The notes below the pieces were generated by a model. That model searched no databases. It worked only from the letters and a program-made list of their open reading frames with translations, and had not been told where the DNA came from. Below are positions 34,244 to 43,120 of a stretch of DNA of 64,000 nt, piece after piece; the first letter of the stretch is position 1, and the number at the start of each line of letters is the position of its first letter. A program made the translations under genes and the position numbers. This stretch comes from Halogeometricum sp. S1BR25-6 (lineage in GTDB: Archaea > Halobacteriota > Halobacteria > Halobacteriales > Haloferacaceae): contig NZ_JAMQOP010000001.1 of assembly GCF_031624495.1 (NCBI RefSeq), positions 744,001-808,000 on the forward strand, written 5' to 3'.

Positions 34244-35418
34244 CCAGCCTCCTACTCGTCGCTGGCGTTCTCGTCGCGATGTTCGTCGCATACAATATCG
34301 GAGGGTCGACCACGGGGCCGGCGTTCGGGCCGGCCGTCGGGGCCGGCGCAATCTCCAAACCCGTCGCCGCAGGGCTGATGGGCGTGTTCTTTTTCATCGG
34401 TGCTTGGACGCTGGGTCGGAACGTCGTAACGAAGCTCGGCACCGAGTTGGTCGTCGACCCCGGTATCTTCACGCTCGAATCGTCTATCGTGGTGCTGTTC
34501 TTCATCGGAATCGCACTGCTGGTCGGGAACCTCTTCGGCGTCCCGGCCTCGACCTCGATGACCGCCGTGGGGGCGATCGCCGGCCTCGCGCTGGCCGGCG
34601 GGGTGTTGGATTTCGCCGTGATGGGACAGATCGTCGTGTGGTGGGTCGTCTCGCCCATCATCGGCTTCTGGGTCTCGTTGATCATCGGCCGGTACTTCTA
34701 CGCACGGCTGAACGGACTGATCGCGATAGAGCGCAGCACGGGACCCCTCCTCGACCTCGACCGATCCGGCGTCGTCCCCGTTCCGCGGGTTCACCGAACG
34801 ACCAACCGTCGGGAGCTGGTCGGGACGTTTACCGTCGTCGCGATCGGCTGTCTGATGGCCTTCTCTTCCGGCACCTCGAACATCGCCAACGCCGTCGCAC
34901 CGCTGGTCGGCAGCGGCGAACTGGCCATGAACCCGGCCATCGTCCTCGGCGGTATCGCCGTCGCCATCGGCTCGTTCACCATCGCTCGACGAACCCTGGA
35001 GACGATGGGCAGCGACCTCACGGAACTACCCCTCACCGCGGCCATCGTCGTCGCGTCGGTCTCCTCGACGCTGGTCGTGTTCCTCTCGGCGCTCGGCATC
35101 CCCGCGAGTTTCGTCATCATCGCGACCATGTCCATCGTCGGGCTGGGGTGGGGCCGAGCGACCCGACCGATGACCGGTTCCGAGATAGTCGCTGGCGAGG
35201 GCGGGGCACCGATTAGGGTCGACGCGCTGGCAGCCGAAAGAGAGGGTGAGACGCTCCCCCCGATCGGCGCGGAGGACGCCGATGACATCCCCGATCCGGG
35301 GGCGTTGTTCAAGCCCGTGATGACCGCCCGGGTCGTCCTGATGCAGAACGTCGTGCCGGCCATCGCGACGGCCGGTGCCTATCTCACGTTCCGGTTCGTC
35401 CCGATATTCGGGTTCTGA
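34240..35418 (+). CDS. PiT-family inorganic phosphate (or related anion) permease (392 aa)
   Basis: A polytopic protein of about ten helices. The two PiT signature repeats are present: FVAYNIGGSTTGPAFGPAVG-type N-terminal motif with GNLFGVPASTSMTAVGAIAG, and FSSGTSNIANAVAPLVGS in the second half, with LGIPASFVIIATMSIVGLGW. PiT carriers use proton or sodium gradients to import phosphate. The central loop is short, and the loop near residues 310-360 is acidic. The start overlaps the stop of the repeat protein gene by ATGA. No PhoU-like gene is adjacent. The unusual repeat protein occupies the place where a PhoU-like (DUF47) regulator often sits. Confidence 0.92.
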   Translation: MTSLLLVAGVLVAMFVAYNIGGSTTGPAFGPAVGAGAISKPVAAGLMGVFFFIGAWTLGRNVVTKLGTELVVDPGIFTLESSIVVLFFIGIALLVGNLFGVPASTSMTAVGAIAGLALAGGVLDFAVMGQIVVWWVVSPIIGFWVSLIIGRYFYARLNGLIAIERSTGPLLDLDRSGVVPVPRVHRTTNRRELVGTFTVVAIGCLMAFSSGTSNIANAVAPLVGSGELAMNPAIVLGGIAVAIGSFTIARRTLETMGSDLTELPLTAAIVVASVSSTLVVFLSALGIPASFVIIATMSIVGLGWGRATRPMTGSEIVAGEGGAPIRVDALAAEREGETLPPIGAEDADDIPDPGALFKPVMTARVVLMQNVVPAIATAGAYLTFRFVPIFGF

Positions 35419-35496
35419 GTCGGAGCCGACTCGAACTCCTCAGCGTCGCGCCTCGAACGTATCCTCAGTGACGGCGCTCGGGATGCGATACCCAGG

Positions 35497-35503
35497 TTTA
35501 TCC
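35497..35503 (+). promoter_or_regulatory. TATA-like box of the acetoacetate-decarboxylase-fold gene
   Basis: tttatcc is centred about 28 bases before the ATG at 35528, matching leaderless spacing. Confidence 0.5.
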
Positions 35504-35527
35504 TCCCGTGACACCTTTTAGCGCGAC

Positions 35528-36289
35528 ATGGGAACGGACCAGGCACCACCGACCGAATCCGGTGGGACGGGCCCGATACCGCTCTCCACGGGCGAGACGG
35601 TTACCCTCCCGCTGTCGACCGAAGCGACGATGCTGGGGGCCGCGTTCGCGGTTCCGAGACGGCAAGTCGCGGCGCTGTTGCCCGACGAACTACGGCCGAT
35701 GCGGGTGACGGCGCGCGGGAAGTCTGCGGTGACGTTTCTGAGCGTCGAGTATCACCGCATCGGTGACGGTCAGATCGACCCGTACGACGAGTTCGCCGTC
35801 GTTCTACCGGCCGTTCACGAGTCGACGACGACGGTTCCGTATCTGTCTGCACTGACCCGCCCGAGCGGCTACATCTGGTATCTCCCGGTGACGACGGAAC
35901 CCGCCAAAGCACTCGGAGTCGACGTCTGGGGATTCCCGAAGGTCGTGGCCGACATCACCCACGCGGACGACGGCGCTCGCCGACGAACGACCGTCACCGT
36001 CGACGGGGACCGGTTCATCACCTTCGAGACCCGCCGTCCGCCGTCCATGGCGACGCGAAAGAACGGTCACGTCTACGCCGTCAAGGACGACGAGTTGCGG
36101 CGCGTCCCGACCGAGGTCGTCGGCGAAATCGGTGCGTGGCCGTTCTCCGACGAGGTTTCGGTGACGTTCGGGGAAGCGCACCGCGCGGAACCGCTCCGGG
36201 AACTCGACATCGGTGACCGGGCGCTCGCCCGCGTCTCTGTCGAGGGTGAGGCATGGTTCTATCCTGGCGAACCGCCGTTCGCCGAGTGA
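35528..36289 (+). CDS. Acetoacetate decarboxylase-fold protein (253 aa)
   Basis: VDVWGFPKVVADI around Lys138 matches the ADC catalytic loop, where a Schiff-base lysine attacks a beta-keto acid. In true acetoacetate decarboxylase two lysines are adjacent (PKK), while here only one is present, which suggests a family member with another substrate. Other family features are AAFAVPRRQVAALLPDEL near residue 38 and RPSGYIWYLPVTTEPAKALG. Length is standard. It stands alone with its own TATA-like box. The reaction (decarboxylase, or hydratase/aldolase-like dehydratase as in other ADC-fold enzymes) is not predicted. Confidence 0.85.
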   Translation: MGTDQAPPTESGGTGPIPLSTGETVTLPLSTEATMLGAAFAVPRRQVAALLPDELRPMRVTARGKSAVTFLSVEYHRIGDGQIDPYDEFAVVLPAVHESTTTVPYLSALTRPSGYIWYLPVTTEPAKALGVDVWGFPKVVADITHADDGARRRTTVTVDGDRFITFETRRPPSMATRKNGHVYAVKDDELRRVPTEVVGEIGAWPFSDEVSVTFGEAHRAEPLRELDIGDRALARVSVEGEAWFYPGEPPFAE

Positions 36290-36534
36290 GAGCGGAACAG
36301 TGCCGCGACCGCACCGTCGTCCGACGACGGGAACTCGATACGGATGTTGAACGCACGCACTGTCTCTCGCAGACTCTCCCGACGGCTCCCCGGTCGCTTG
36401 TCGTGGCTTCGAGAGAGACGGTACAGAACGCGTACGGACTGATTCTCCGTCTGCTCGGCCGGTCGAGCGTGTTTGAGATTCAGAGTCTGACCTCGTCTGG
36501 CGAGAGCGATACGACCATCCGAATCATCTCTACC

Positions 36535-36542
36535 TCTATATC
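36535..36542 (+). promoter_or_regulatory. TATA box of the SRPBCC gene
   Basis: tctatatc is centred about 30 bases before the ATG at 36569. Confidence 0.55.
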
Positions 36543-36568
36543 CGAAGGCACTGTATCGAGGATGAGAG

Positions 36569-37015
36569 ATGATACTGGAGGAAACAACGGAGGTGAAGGC
36601 GTCACCAGGGGACGTATATCGGTTTTTCGAGTCGATGGAAGAGAACTACCCGCGGTGGCATCCCGACCACGTTACCTTCCTGTGGATCGACGGAGAGAGT
36701 TTGAAAGCGGGAGAGAAAGCGTACTTCGAGGAGACAATCGCGGGAAAGCGACAGCGGAAAACGGTTCGATTCACGCGGGTGGAGTCAGACCGATACATCG
36801 AGTTCGAACCGACATCGCTGCTAATCGGACTTCTTGTGCCTCACATCAGTTTCACCATCGTCCCGCGTCCGGACGGTTGTGAGATCACGCAACGTATCAA
36901 GGTGCGAACCGGCCCGATCGGTGCGTGGCTCAACCGAGGAGAGTTCGACGCCGTTCGGAAGCACATGCGAGAGGAAGGCGAGAATCTGAAACGGATCTTC
37001 GAAGAGAGGGAATAG
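36569..37015 (+). CDS. SRPBCC (START/polyketide-cyclase fold) protein (148 aa)
   Basis: MILEETTEVKASPGDVYRFF is a classic SRPBCC opening strand and helix. YPRWHPDHVTFLWIDGESLK, VRFTRVESDRYIEFEPTSLL and ITQRIKVRTGPIGAWL continue the helix-grip fold. The C-terminal helix (EFDAVRKHMREEGENLKRIF) closes the cavity. Such proteins bind a hydrophobic ligand or act as cyclases/hydratases. No catalytic residue can be assigned. A TATA box supports the ATG. Codon use is less GC-rich than average in this window. Confidence 0.85.
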   Translation: MILEETTEVKASPGDVYRFFESMEENYPRWHPDHVTFLWIDGESLKAGEKAYFEETIAGKRQRKTVRFTRVESDRYIEFEPTSLLIGLLVPHISFTIVPRPDGCEITQRIKVRTGPIGAWLNRGEFDAVRKHMREEGENLKRIFEERE

Positions 37016-37166
37016 CTCGACGGAGAGATTCGAGATCAGAGGCGTGGAGCTCGTGGACTGACGGACTCGCTCGCCGAATCGGTCCGTTCGTTCCGATCGT
37101 CCCCGCCACCGCTCCCGGGGGGTCACCACCGAGCGCCTTATTCGAGTCCGTCCCTTGACACTGGTG

Positions 37167-38021
37167 ATGGCTACAGTCTCCCGTAACGAGCCGACGCCGT
37201 CGCCCGGCGCCCCGCCGGAGTCCGGAGAGGCGTGCGTCCTCTGGCACCGGCGCAACCTCCGCCTCGCCGACGACCGAGCGGTCGAGTACGCGACGGCGAA
37301 CTACGACACCGTCTGTCCCCTGTTCGTCTTCGACCCGCGGTTCTACGGGGCGAACGGTCTCGCCTGCGACGCCCGACTCCGCTTTCTTCACGAGTGTCTG
37401 GTTGACCTCGAAGACCGGTACGCGGAGGCGGGGACGACGCTGCTCTACACCCACGGGTCGCCAATCGACGTCCTCGACTCGTTCCTCGACGCGGGGTGGG
37501 ATATCGTGGTCAACAGGGAGGCGACGGGGCGGTACGGGAAGGAGCGAGACGACGCCCTCGTCGCCCGCGAGGGGGTGCGGTTCGTCGACGACGACGGCAT
37601 CCGGTACGGGCAGTCCGACCGGGAAGGATGGCAGGACCACGCGGAGGCGTACTTCGAGGACGAACCAAACCGCCCGCACGAGTCGGGATTCGGAACGCAC
37701 GGGCTCTCGACGACGGTCGATACCGACGCCATCGAGCGCGAGTACGACGTTTCACCGTCGAAGACGGGCATCTCGACGGGCGGCGCTGGACACGTTCAGC
37801 GACCTTCGTGAGGAGTCCGAGGCGGCGATGCGAGAGTCCGCGGTGTTCCGGCGGGCGTCGCTGTCGCCGAAGAATCGAAATATCGTCGAGCAGACGGCGG
37901 ACCGGACGGCCGAAGACGGGAAACTGACGAGTCGGCGGCGGGTTCCGACTCCGGGTCGACGGACGGGCAGACGGGATTCGATCAGTTCGTCTCGGAGCGG
38001 TAGCCGGTCTGCGCGTAGGTG
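37167..38021 (+). pseudogene. phr: Truncated, frameshifted deoxyribodipyrimidine photolyase
   Basis: The intact frame from ATG 37167 to TGA 37811 gives 214 residues: VLWHRRNLRLADDRAVEYAT, PLFVFDPRFYGANGLACDAR and NREATGRYGKERDDALVARE. These are the N-terminal antenna-chromophore domain of class I photolyases. VSPSKTGISTGG is where the FAD-binding domain should follow, but the frame shifts and soon ends. The next frame continues briefly (ALDTFSDLREESEAAMRESA) without any of the FAD/DNA-binding motifs. At least 240 residues of catalytic domain are missing. DNA repair by this copy is therefore impossible; a full-length photolyase probably exists elsewhere. Confidence 0.8.
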
Positions 38022-38204
38022 AAATCGCTCGACTCTGTACCCACCTATTAGAAATATACTCTCAGAAATAATAATATATTTCTCGGATATGGTCTCAAAG
38101 CCAGTCCATATCGGCTCTATGATACAGCTCTAGGATACTGCAATACCTGCATGTTATTATCTGACACGACCCTTATCTCCTCAGACGACATACTAGTCTC
38201 CACA
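38022..38204 (+). promoter_or_regulatory. AT-rich upstream region of the gene at 38205
   Basis: An AT-rich segment (about 38040-38160) contrasts with its surroundings. cttatctc at about 38171-38178 lies some 30 bases before the ATG at 38205 and is the likely TATA element. Confidence 0.4.
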
Positions 38205-38606
38205 ATGAGGGGGAGAGTTCGGCTGGAAAAGCTGACGGAAGCAGGTCTGCAACAGTACGATCAGGAACCGATTCTCGAGGAGGTCAACACCGCGGTTGGG
38301 TCTGTAATCGCGAGTTTCGAGGAACACTCCGGCAAACGTCTCGGTGATACGGGCGTTCGCATCACGAGATTCGAACTCGACGTGTACGAAGACGGATCGA
38401 ACGAGAAATCGCACTTCGCCTACAGTCGTCCCCGTCGGTTCGGCCTGACATCTCCGTTCGGAAACGATTTCCAGTTGCCGTGGCCGTTCCCGCCGCACAA
38501 GCACTGCACGTGGCTCCACTGCCTGGACCTGGAAATTCCGATTCCCGGTACAGATTCGGTAATCGTCGTTCCCATCTGCATAGAGATCGAGTACCCCTGC
38601 TGGTAA
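38205..38606 (+). CDS. Hypothetical protein with Trp/Pro/Cys-rich C-terminus (133 aa)
   Basis: From the ATG at 38205: MRGRVRLEKLTEAGLQQYDQ, then an alpha/beta-like segment (RITRFELDVYEDGSNEKSHF). An unusual C-terminal part follows: DFQLPWPFPPHKHCTWLHCL and VIVVPICIEIEYPCW, with three His/Cys positions in HKHCTWLHC that could bind a metal. An ATG at 38151 would add 18 residues. GC content is lower than average, and the gene sits after an AT-rich stretch beside a photolyase relic, suggesting acquired DNA. Not recognised. Confidence 0.6.
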   Translation: MRGRVRLEKLTEAGLQQYDQEPILEEVNTAVGSVIASFEEHSGKRLGDTGVRITRFELDVYEDGSNEKSHFAYSRPRRFGLTSPFGNDFQLPWPFPPHKHCTWLHCLDLEIPIPGTDSVIVVPICIEIEYPCW

Positions 38607-38777
38607 ACGAACTCGGGTCGGCCTCCGAGACACCGCCTTCGGCACGTCGTTCGCACCACCTCCAACGGGTTTCGACTGAGACGCGTACCCTGATACATCC
38701 GGCTCCACGTGTGTGCGAACCGTCGTACTACAGCATCGCATTCCGCAAAAACGAATCCATATCCGACTATCTTGGCC

Positions 38778-39551
38778 TCAATACTCCTGTAGATCCAGCT
38801 CGATGATGTTCGCCGCGTCCGACACCGCCCGCCGAAGTTCCTCGGTGAAGTACTCGTCCTGTGCGCGACTGGCCGGGACGGCGACGCTGATGGCGCCTCT
38901 GACGGACACGCCCTCGGAGTGGGTGTCCCTGATGGGAGCAGCGACGCAGCAGAGGCCGTTCAGTTGCTCCTCGTAGTCGAAAGCGACGCCCTCGGAGCGC
39001 GCTTGCTCCAGTTCCGCGTCCAATCGGTCGCGGTCGGTAATCGTCTGTCGCGTCGTCGCCGGCAACCCGTGCCGGTCGACGATTTCGTCGACGCGTTCGG
39101 GTGGCGCCTGCGAGAGGAACGCCTTCCCGAGGGCGTTGTCGTGGAGCCGCTTTCTGTTCCCCGCGGTGTCGAAGTTGACCGCGCCCTCGCCCCGGTTGTC
39201 GTAGATGTAGAAGCCGTAGCCGTGCTCTTCGACCATCAGGATGCAGAGTTCGCCCGTCTCGCGGGCGAGTTCGTCCACCTTCGCCTTCCCCGCCTGATAG
39301 GTGGCCATCTGCGAGACGACGTCGTGACCCATCGTGAGCAGGTTCAGACTCACTCGGTATCCCTCGCGGTCGCGGACGACGAACTCCGCGTCCTCCAGCG
39401 TCTTCAGGTGGTAGTGCGTCGTACTCTTCGCGACGCCGAGGTGCTCGGCCACCTCCGTCGCCGTCGTTCGTTCGCGGCCGGCGAGGAAGCCGAGAATCTC
39501 CAGGGTTCGCTCGGACGCTTCGATTCGCTTGGTCCCCGTTTCGCTCGTCAT
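38778..39551 (-). CDS. IclR-family transcriptional regulator (257 aa)
   Basis: The N-terminal winged helix (ASERTLEILGFLAGRERTTA; TEVAEHLGVAKSTTHYHLKT) is followed by the IclR effector domain (LARETGELCILMVEEHGYGF; HDNALGKAFLSQAPPERVDE; GVSVRGAISVAVPASRA). The protein ends AANIIELDLQEY. IclR proteins bind small acids or aromatic compounds and control adjacent catabolic genes. It diverges from the amidohydrolase gene, with promoters about 265 bases apart, so it most likely controls the amidohydrolase - MIP18 - dehydrogenase set. A minus-strand TATA box 25 bases before the ATG supports the start. Confidence 0.93.
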   Translation of the reverse strand: MTSETGTKRIEASERTLEILGFLAGRERTTATEVAEHLGVAKSTTHYHLKTLEDAEFVVRDREGYRVSLNLLTMGHDVVSQMATYQAGKAKVDELARETGELCILMVEEHGYGFYIYDNRGEGAVNFDTAGNRKRLHDNALGKAFLSQAPPERVDEIVDRHGLPATTRQTITDRDRLDAELEQARSEGVAFDYEEQLNGLCCVAAPIRDTHSEGVSVRGAISVAVPASRAQDEYFTEELRRAVSDAANIIELDLQEY

Positions 39552-39875
39552 ACCCTGTAGTTTGCACCGAACAATAATCAAGGTTCACCACAGTAGAACT
39601 CCTGCCCGCACGGCGCGATTCCTAATGCACTGGACCCGACCCTGCGTTACAGAACTACGCGCGTAATATTGTGATAGACCGATTCGACAGGGGAGAACCC
39701 CTACTCGTCCGTTCGTCCCTCACCACCACCCGTGCGTTCGTCTCCAAGTCGATACGTCGAGTCGGTTCGTTCGCAGAAGTTCGACACGATTGAACGAGGT
39801 TAGAGACACGATTTCGTACCGGAGCCAGATACTACCCAAACAATTATTATAGTCGGTTCGTGAGTTCCACGTGCG
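39552..39875. promoter_or_regulatory. Divergent promoter region between IclR and the amidohydrolase gene
   Basis: tgattattg on the minus strand (39572-39580) is a TATA box about 25 bases before the IclR start. ttattata (39844-39851) is the TATA box about 28 bases before the ATG at 39876 on the plus strand. Both imply nearly leaderless transcripts. The region between them would hold the IclR operator; I did not see a clear palindrome. Confidence 0.6.
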
Positions 39876-40934
39876 ATGTACTACCAAGACGGAGAGGAGA
39901 TATTCGTCATCGACGGGCACGTCCACCTCTGGGACGCCCGAGAGGAGAACATCATACACGAGGGCGGCGAGGAGTTCATCCAGTGTTTCTACGACTACCA
40001 CACCGGATTCACTCCGGAGGAGCGAGAGTGGGACCTCGATGAGTATCGCTACTACGGACCCGACCGAATGACCGAGGACCTGTTCGGGAACGCGGCGGCC
40101 GACATGGCGGTCTTCCAACCGACCTACCTGACCGACTTCTACGACGAGGGGTTCAACACCATCGACCAGAACGCCGAGTTGGCCGAGGAGTACCCCGAGC
40201 GGTTCGTACTCAACGGCGCGTTCGACCCGCGCGACGGCGAAGCCGGGATGCGCGACCTCGAACGGCAAAAAGAGGAGTACGATATCCAGGGCGTCAAAGT
40301 CTACACCGCCGAGTGGAAGGGCGACTCGAAGGGCTGGCGCCTCGACAGCGACGAGGCGTTCGAGTTCTTGGAGAAGTGCGCGGACCTCGGCATCGACAAG
40401 ATTCACGCGCACAAGGGCCCGACGATTCGGCCGCTGAACCGCGACGCGTTCGACGTCGCGGACATCGACGACGCGGCGAGTTCGTTCCCCGACCTGGATT
40501 TCGTCGTCGAACACGTCGGACTCCCCCGACTGGACGACTTCTGTTGGATCGCCGCCCAAGAGCCGAACGTTTACGGCGGCCTCGCCGTCGCGGCGCCGAT
40601 GGCGCAGAATCGACCGCGGAAGTTCGGCGAGATAATGGGCGAACTGCTGTTCTGGTTGGGCGAGGACCGCATCATCTTCGGCTCGGACTACGCCCTGTGG
40701 AATCCGGATTGGCTGGTCGAGACGGTGATGAACGCCGAACTCACCGACGAACAAAAGGACGAGTACGGCATCGAACTCTCGCCCGACGTGATGAAGAAGA
40801 TCATGGGCGAGAACGTCGCCGACCTGTACGACATCGACATCGAGGCGAAGAAAGAACAGTTCCGCTCGGACGACGTGACCGAGGAGTTCGGGCTCGGAGA
40901 CCACTACGGCGCCCCCGACGCCACCGCGGACTGA
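39876..40934 (+). CDS. Amidohydrolase of the diiron-monooxygenase accessory type (352 aa)
   Basis: IDGHVHLWDA (His15, His17) opens a metal-dependent TIM barrel of the amidohydrolase-2/ACMSD group. IHAHKGPTIRPLNRDAFDVA, VEHVGLPRLDDFCWIAAQE and IIFGSDYALWNPDWL supply further ligands. The text FNTIDQNAELAEEYPERFVL and VKVYTAEWKGDSKGWRL closely resembles the amidohydrolase that sits beside propane/butane/acetone soluble diiron monooxygenases in actinobacteria. There it is thought to assist monooxygenase maturation or activity, not classical amide hydrolysis. This is recalled similarity, without an alignment. The stop overlaps the next start (TGATG). Confidence 0.88.
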   Translation: MYYQDGEEIFVIDGHVHLWDAREENIIHEGGEEFIQCFYDYHTGFTPEEREWDLDEYRYYGPDRMTEDLFGNAAADMAVFQPTYLTDFYDEGFNTIDQNAELAEEYPERFVLNGAFDPRDGEAGMRDLERQKEEYDIQGVKVYTAEWKGDSKGWRLDSDEAFEFLEKCADLGIDKIHAHKGPTIRPLNRDAFDVADIDDAASSFPDLDFVVEHVGLPRLDDFCWIAAQEPNVYGGLAVAAPMAQNRPRKFGEIMGELLFWLGEDRIIFGSDYALWNPDWLVETVMNAELTDEQKDEYGIELSPDVMKKIMGENVADLYDIDIEAKKEQFRSDDVTEEFGLGDHYGAPDATAD

Positions 40935-41716
40935 TGTCGAGCAGCACCCACAACGACGGCGGTCCGTCCGTTCCCGACGTGCGCGAGCGACTGGACCGCG
41001 TCACCGACCCGGAACTCGACGAGTCCATCGTCGAACTCGGCTACGTCGACGACATCACTCCCCGGGGTTCGACCGTCGACGTGACGTTTTCGCTTCCGAC
41101 GGCGTGGTGCTCGCCCGCGTTCGCCTGGATGATGGCCGTCGACGCCCGCGACGAGGTGGAGTCGCTCCCGTCGGTCGAGACGGCGACGGTGACGCTCCGG
41201 GACCACATGCACGACTCGGAGATAACCGAGGGCGTCAACGCGCGCGCGTCGTTCGCGTCGACGTTCCCGGACGCCGACGGCGACGTGGCTAGCATTCGAG
41301 CCTCGCTGGACGACAAGGCGCGCGTCGGCCGACAGTTCGAGGCGCTGAACGCACTCGTGGACGCCGGTCTCACCGACCGACAGATCGTCGAGTTGCGACG
41401 CGAGGACCTCTCGCTTGACGACGGCGCCGTGTTCGTCCGGGACGGGTCGGTCGGCATCTCCGTCGACCGGGAACCGCTCGCCGAGTACGTCGAGAAGGTC
41501 GAAGCAACGGGCTTGGTCGAGACGGGTTCGGACGTGCTGTTCCGAACGCCGGAGGGTGACCCCATCTCCCCCGACGAGTTCGACCTCGTCCACAAGCGGA
41601 GTCGCCTCGCGAACGTCAACATGACCGGGCAGGGAAACATCTGCGACGCGCTCAACGAGGCGCGGTTCGACCCCGACCGACCGGAGACGTACGGTCCGGA
41701 CGGCGAGGAGTCGTGA
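40934..41716 (+). CDS. MIP18/DUF59 (PaaD-like) metal-sulfur assembly protein (260 aa)
   Basis: DPELDESIVELGYVDDI (25-41) and TFSLPTAWCSPAFAWMM with Cys59 define the MIP18/PaaD domain, involved in Fe-S or diiron centre assembly. A C-terminal extension of about 170 residues (RVGRQFEALNALVDAGLTDR; FDLVHKRSRLANVNMTGQGN) is shared with the DUF59-type protein beside propane monooxygenases, as recalled. Its ATG overlaps the amidohydrolase stop. It is followed by a zinc alcohol dehydrogenase with its own TATA box. In bacteria this trio supports a diiron monooxygenase, and no such hydroxylase gene is in the window. Confidence 0.88.
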   Translation: MSSSTHNDGGPSVPDVRERLDRVTDPELDESIVELGYVDDITPRGSTVDVTFSLPTAWCSPAFAWMMAVDARDEVESLPSVETATVTLRDHMHDSEITEGVNARASFASTFPDADGDVASIRASLDDKARVGRQFEALNALVDAGLTDRQIVELRREDLSLDDGAVFVRDGSVGISVDREPLAEYVEKVEATGLVETGSDVLFRTPEGDPISPDEFDLVHKRSRLANVNMTGQGNICDALNEARFDPDRPETYGPDGEES

Positions 41717-41789
41717 CCGGCGAACGCCCTCCGTTCCGCCCGCCGTTCTTTTCGCCGGCGTCGACCTCGGGCATCGACCGACCCGCGGA

Positions 41790-41797
41790 TTTATACC
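41790..41797 (+). promoter_or_regulatory. TATA box of the alcohol dehydrogenase gene
   Basis: tttatacc is centred about 31 bases before the ATG at 41825, so the gene can be expressed apart from the preceding pair. Confidence 0.6.
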
Positions 41798-41824
41798 GAA
41801 CGATGCGGAACTATATCGTGCACC

Positions 41825-42865
41825 ATGCTAGCAGCACGTTTGCACGAGTACACCGAGGACATGAGCGAACCGCTCTCCATCGACGAGGTCGACCGACCCT
41901 CCGTCGACGTCTCCGACGGCATCGTCGTGGAGGTCGAGGGAGCGGGGTGGTGTCAGACTGACAACCACATCATCGAGGGGATGTGGACCGACTACGTCGA
42001 GCAGACGCTCCCGATGACGCTCGGCCACGAGAACGCCGGCACCGTCGTCGACGTCGGCGAGGAGGTGAACACGGTCGAGGAGGGCGACCGGGTCATCTGC
42101 CACCCCGTCGCGACGTGCGGGACCTGTCGAGCGTGCCGCCTCGGCAACGACATGTACTGCGAGGACCTGTCGTTCCCGGGACTCACGACTGACGGCGGCT
42201 TCGCGGAGTACCTCCGCACGAACGAACGCGCCGTCATCCCGCTTCCGGGCGACGTCGACCCGGCGGATATCGCGCCGCACGCCGACGCCGGCATCACGGC
42301 CTACCACGCGGTCAAGAAGGCGGTGGACGAACTGAACCCCGGCGACGCGGCCGTCGTCGTCGGCGTCGGCGGCCTCGGACACATCGGGCTGCAGTGTCTG
42401 AACGCGATGAGCGCCGCCGATATCGTCGCCTTGGACGTGAAGGAGGCCGCTCGCGACCTCGCGTCGGACCTCGGCGCGAGACACACTATCGACCCGACGT
42501 CGGAGGATGTACCGAGTGCCATCGACGACTTCACCGACGGGAGCGGCGCCCAACAGATCATCGACTTCGTCGGCGCCGACGAGACCACCGCGCTCGGGCC
42601 CGACATCGCCGCGCCGGGAGCGGACCACCACATCGTCGGCTACGGCGGCCACGTCCACGAACCCTCCCAGACGCTCGTCGACGGCGAACTCGCCTACCGG
42701 GGGACGCTCGTCGGGCGCTACACCGAACTGCAGGAACTCGTCGCCCTCGTCGACCGGGGAGACGTCGAACTCCGGACGAGCCGATACGACCTCTCGGAGA
42801 TAAACACCGTCGCGGAGCGCCTCGAACACGGGGAAATTGAGGGTCGGGCGGTCATCGTTCCCTAG
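41825..42865 (+). CDS. Zinc-dependent alcohol dehydrogenase (346 aa)
   Basis: This MDR enzyme has catalytic-zinc ligands Cys43 and His68-Glu69 and a structural-zinc set Cys98, Cys101, Cys104, Cys112. A cofactor loop VGVGGLGHIGLQCLN indicates NAD(P) binding. Length is typical. In propane-monooxygenase clusters, a similar dehydrogenase oxidises the secondary alcohol product. Its position directly after the amidohydrolase and MIP18 genes supports that link, though the substrate is unproven. It has its own TATA box. Confidence 0.9.
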   Translation: MLAARLHEYTEDMSEPLSIDEVDRPSVDVSDGIVVEVEGAGWCQTDNHIIEGMWTDYVEQTLPMTLGHENAGTVVDVGEEVNTVEEGDRVICHPVATCGTCRACRLGNDMYCEDLSFPGLTTDGGFAEYLRTNERAVIPLPGDVDPADIAPHADAGITAYHAVKKAVDELNPGDAAVVVGVGGLGHIGLQCLNAMSAADIVALDVKEAARDLASDLGARHTIDPTSEDVPSAIDDFTDGSGAQQIIDFVGADETTALGPDIAAPGADHHIVGYGGHVHEPSQTLVDGELAYRGTLVGRYTELQELVALVDRGDVELRTSRYDLSEINTVAERLEHGEIEGRAVIVP

Positions 42866-43120
42866 CTCAGCCTACCGCGCACTCTGCTTTCTCTTGGTCT
42901 CTTTCCCGACTCGTACGGCGTCTCGTATAGTACTATCTTAGGAGATACGAGACTAAATAGCGCTTCTCCAGATACAGATTGAATGTAAAAGATTACAAAG
43001 AGCACAGAAAGGTCCGTACCCCCGCTCGGCGATGAGCCCCCTTCTCGGAGAACGACACATCTATTATGGCCCACGCGCGAAATCCGGCGATGAACAACGT
43101 TAGCACGCGGTGGTGTACAG

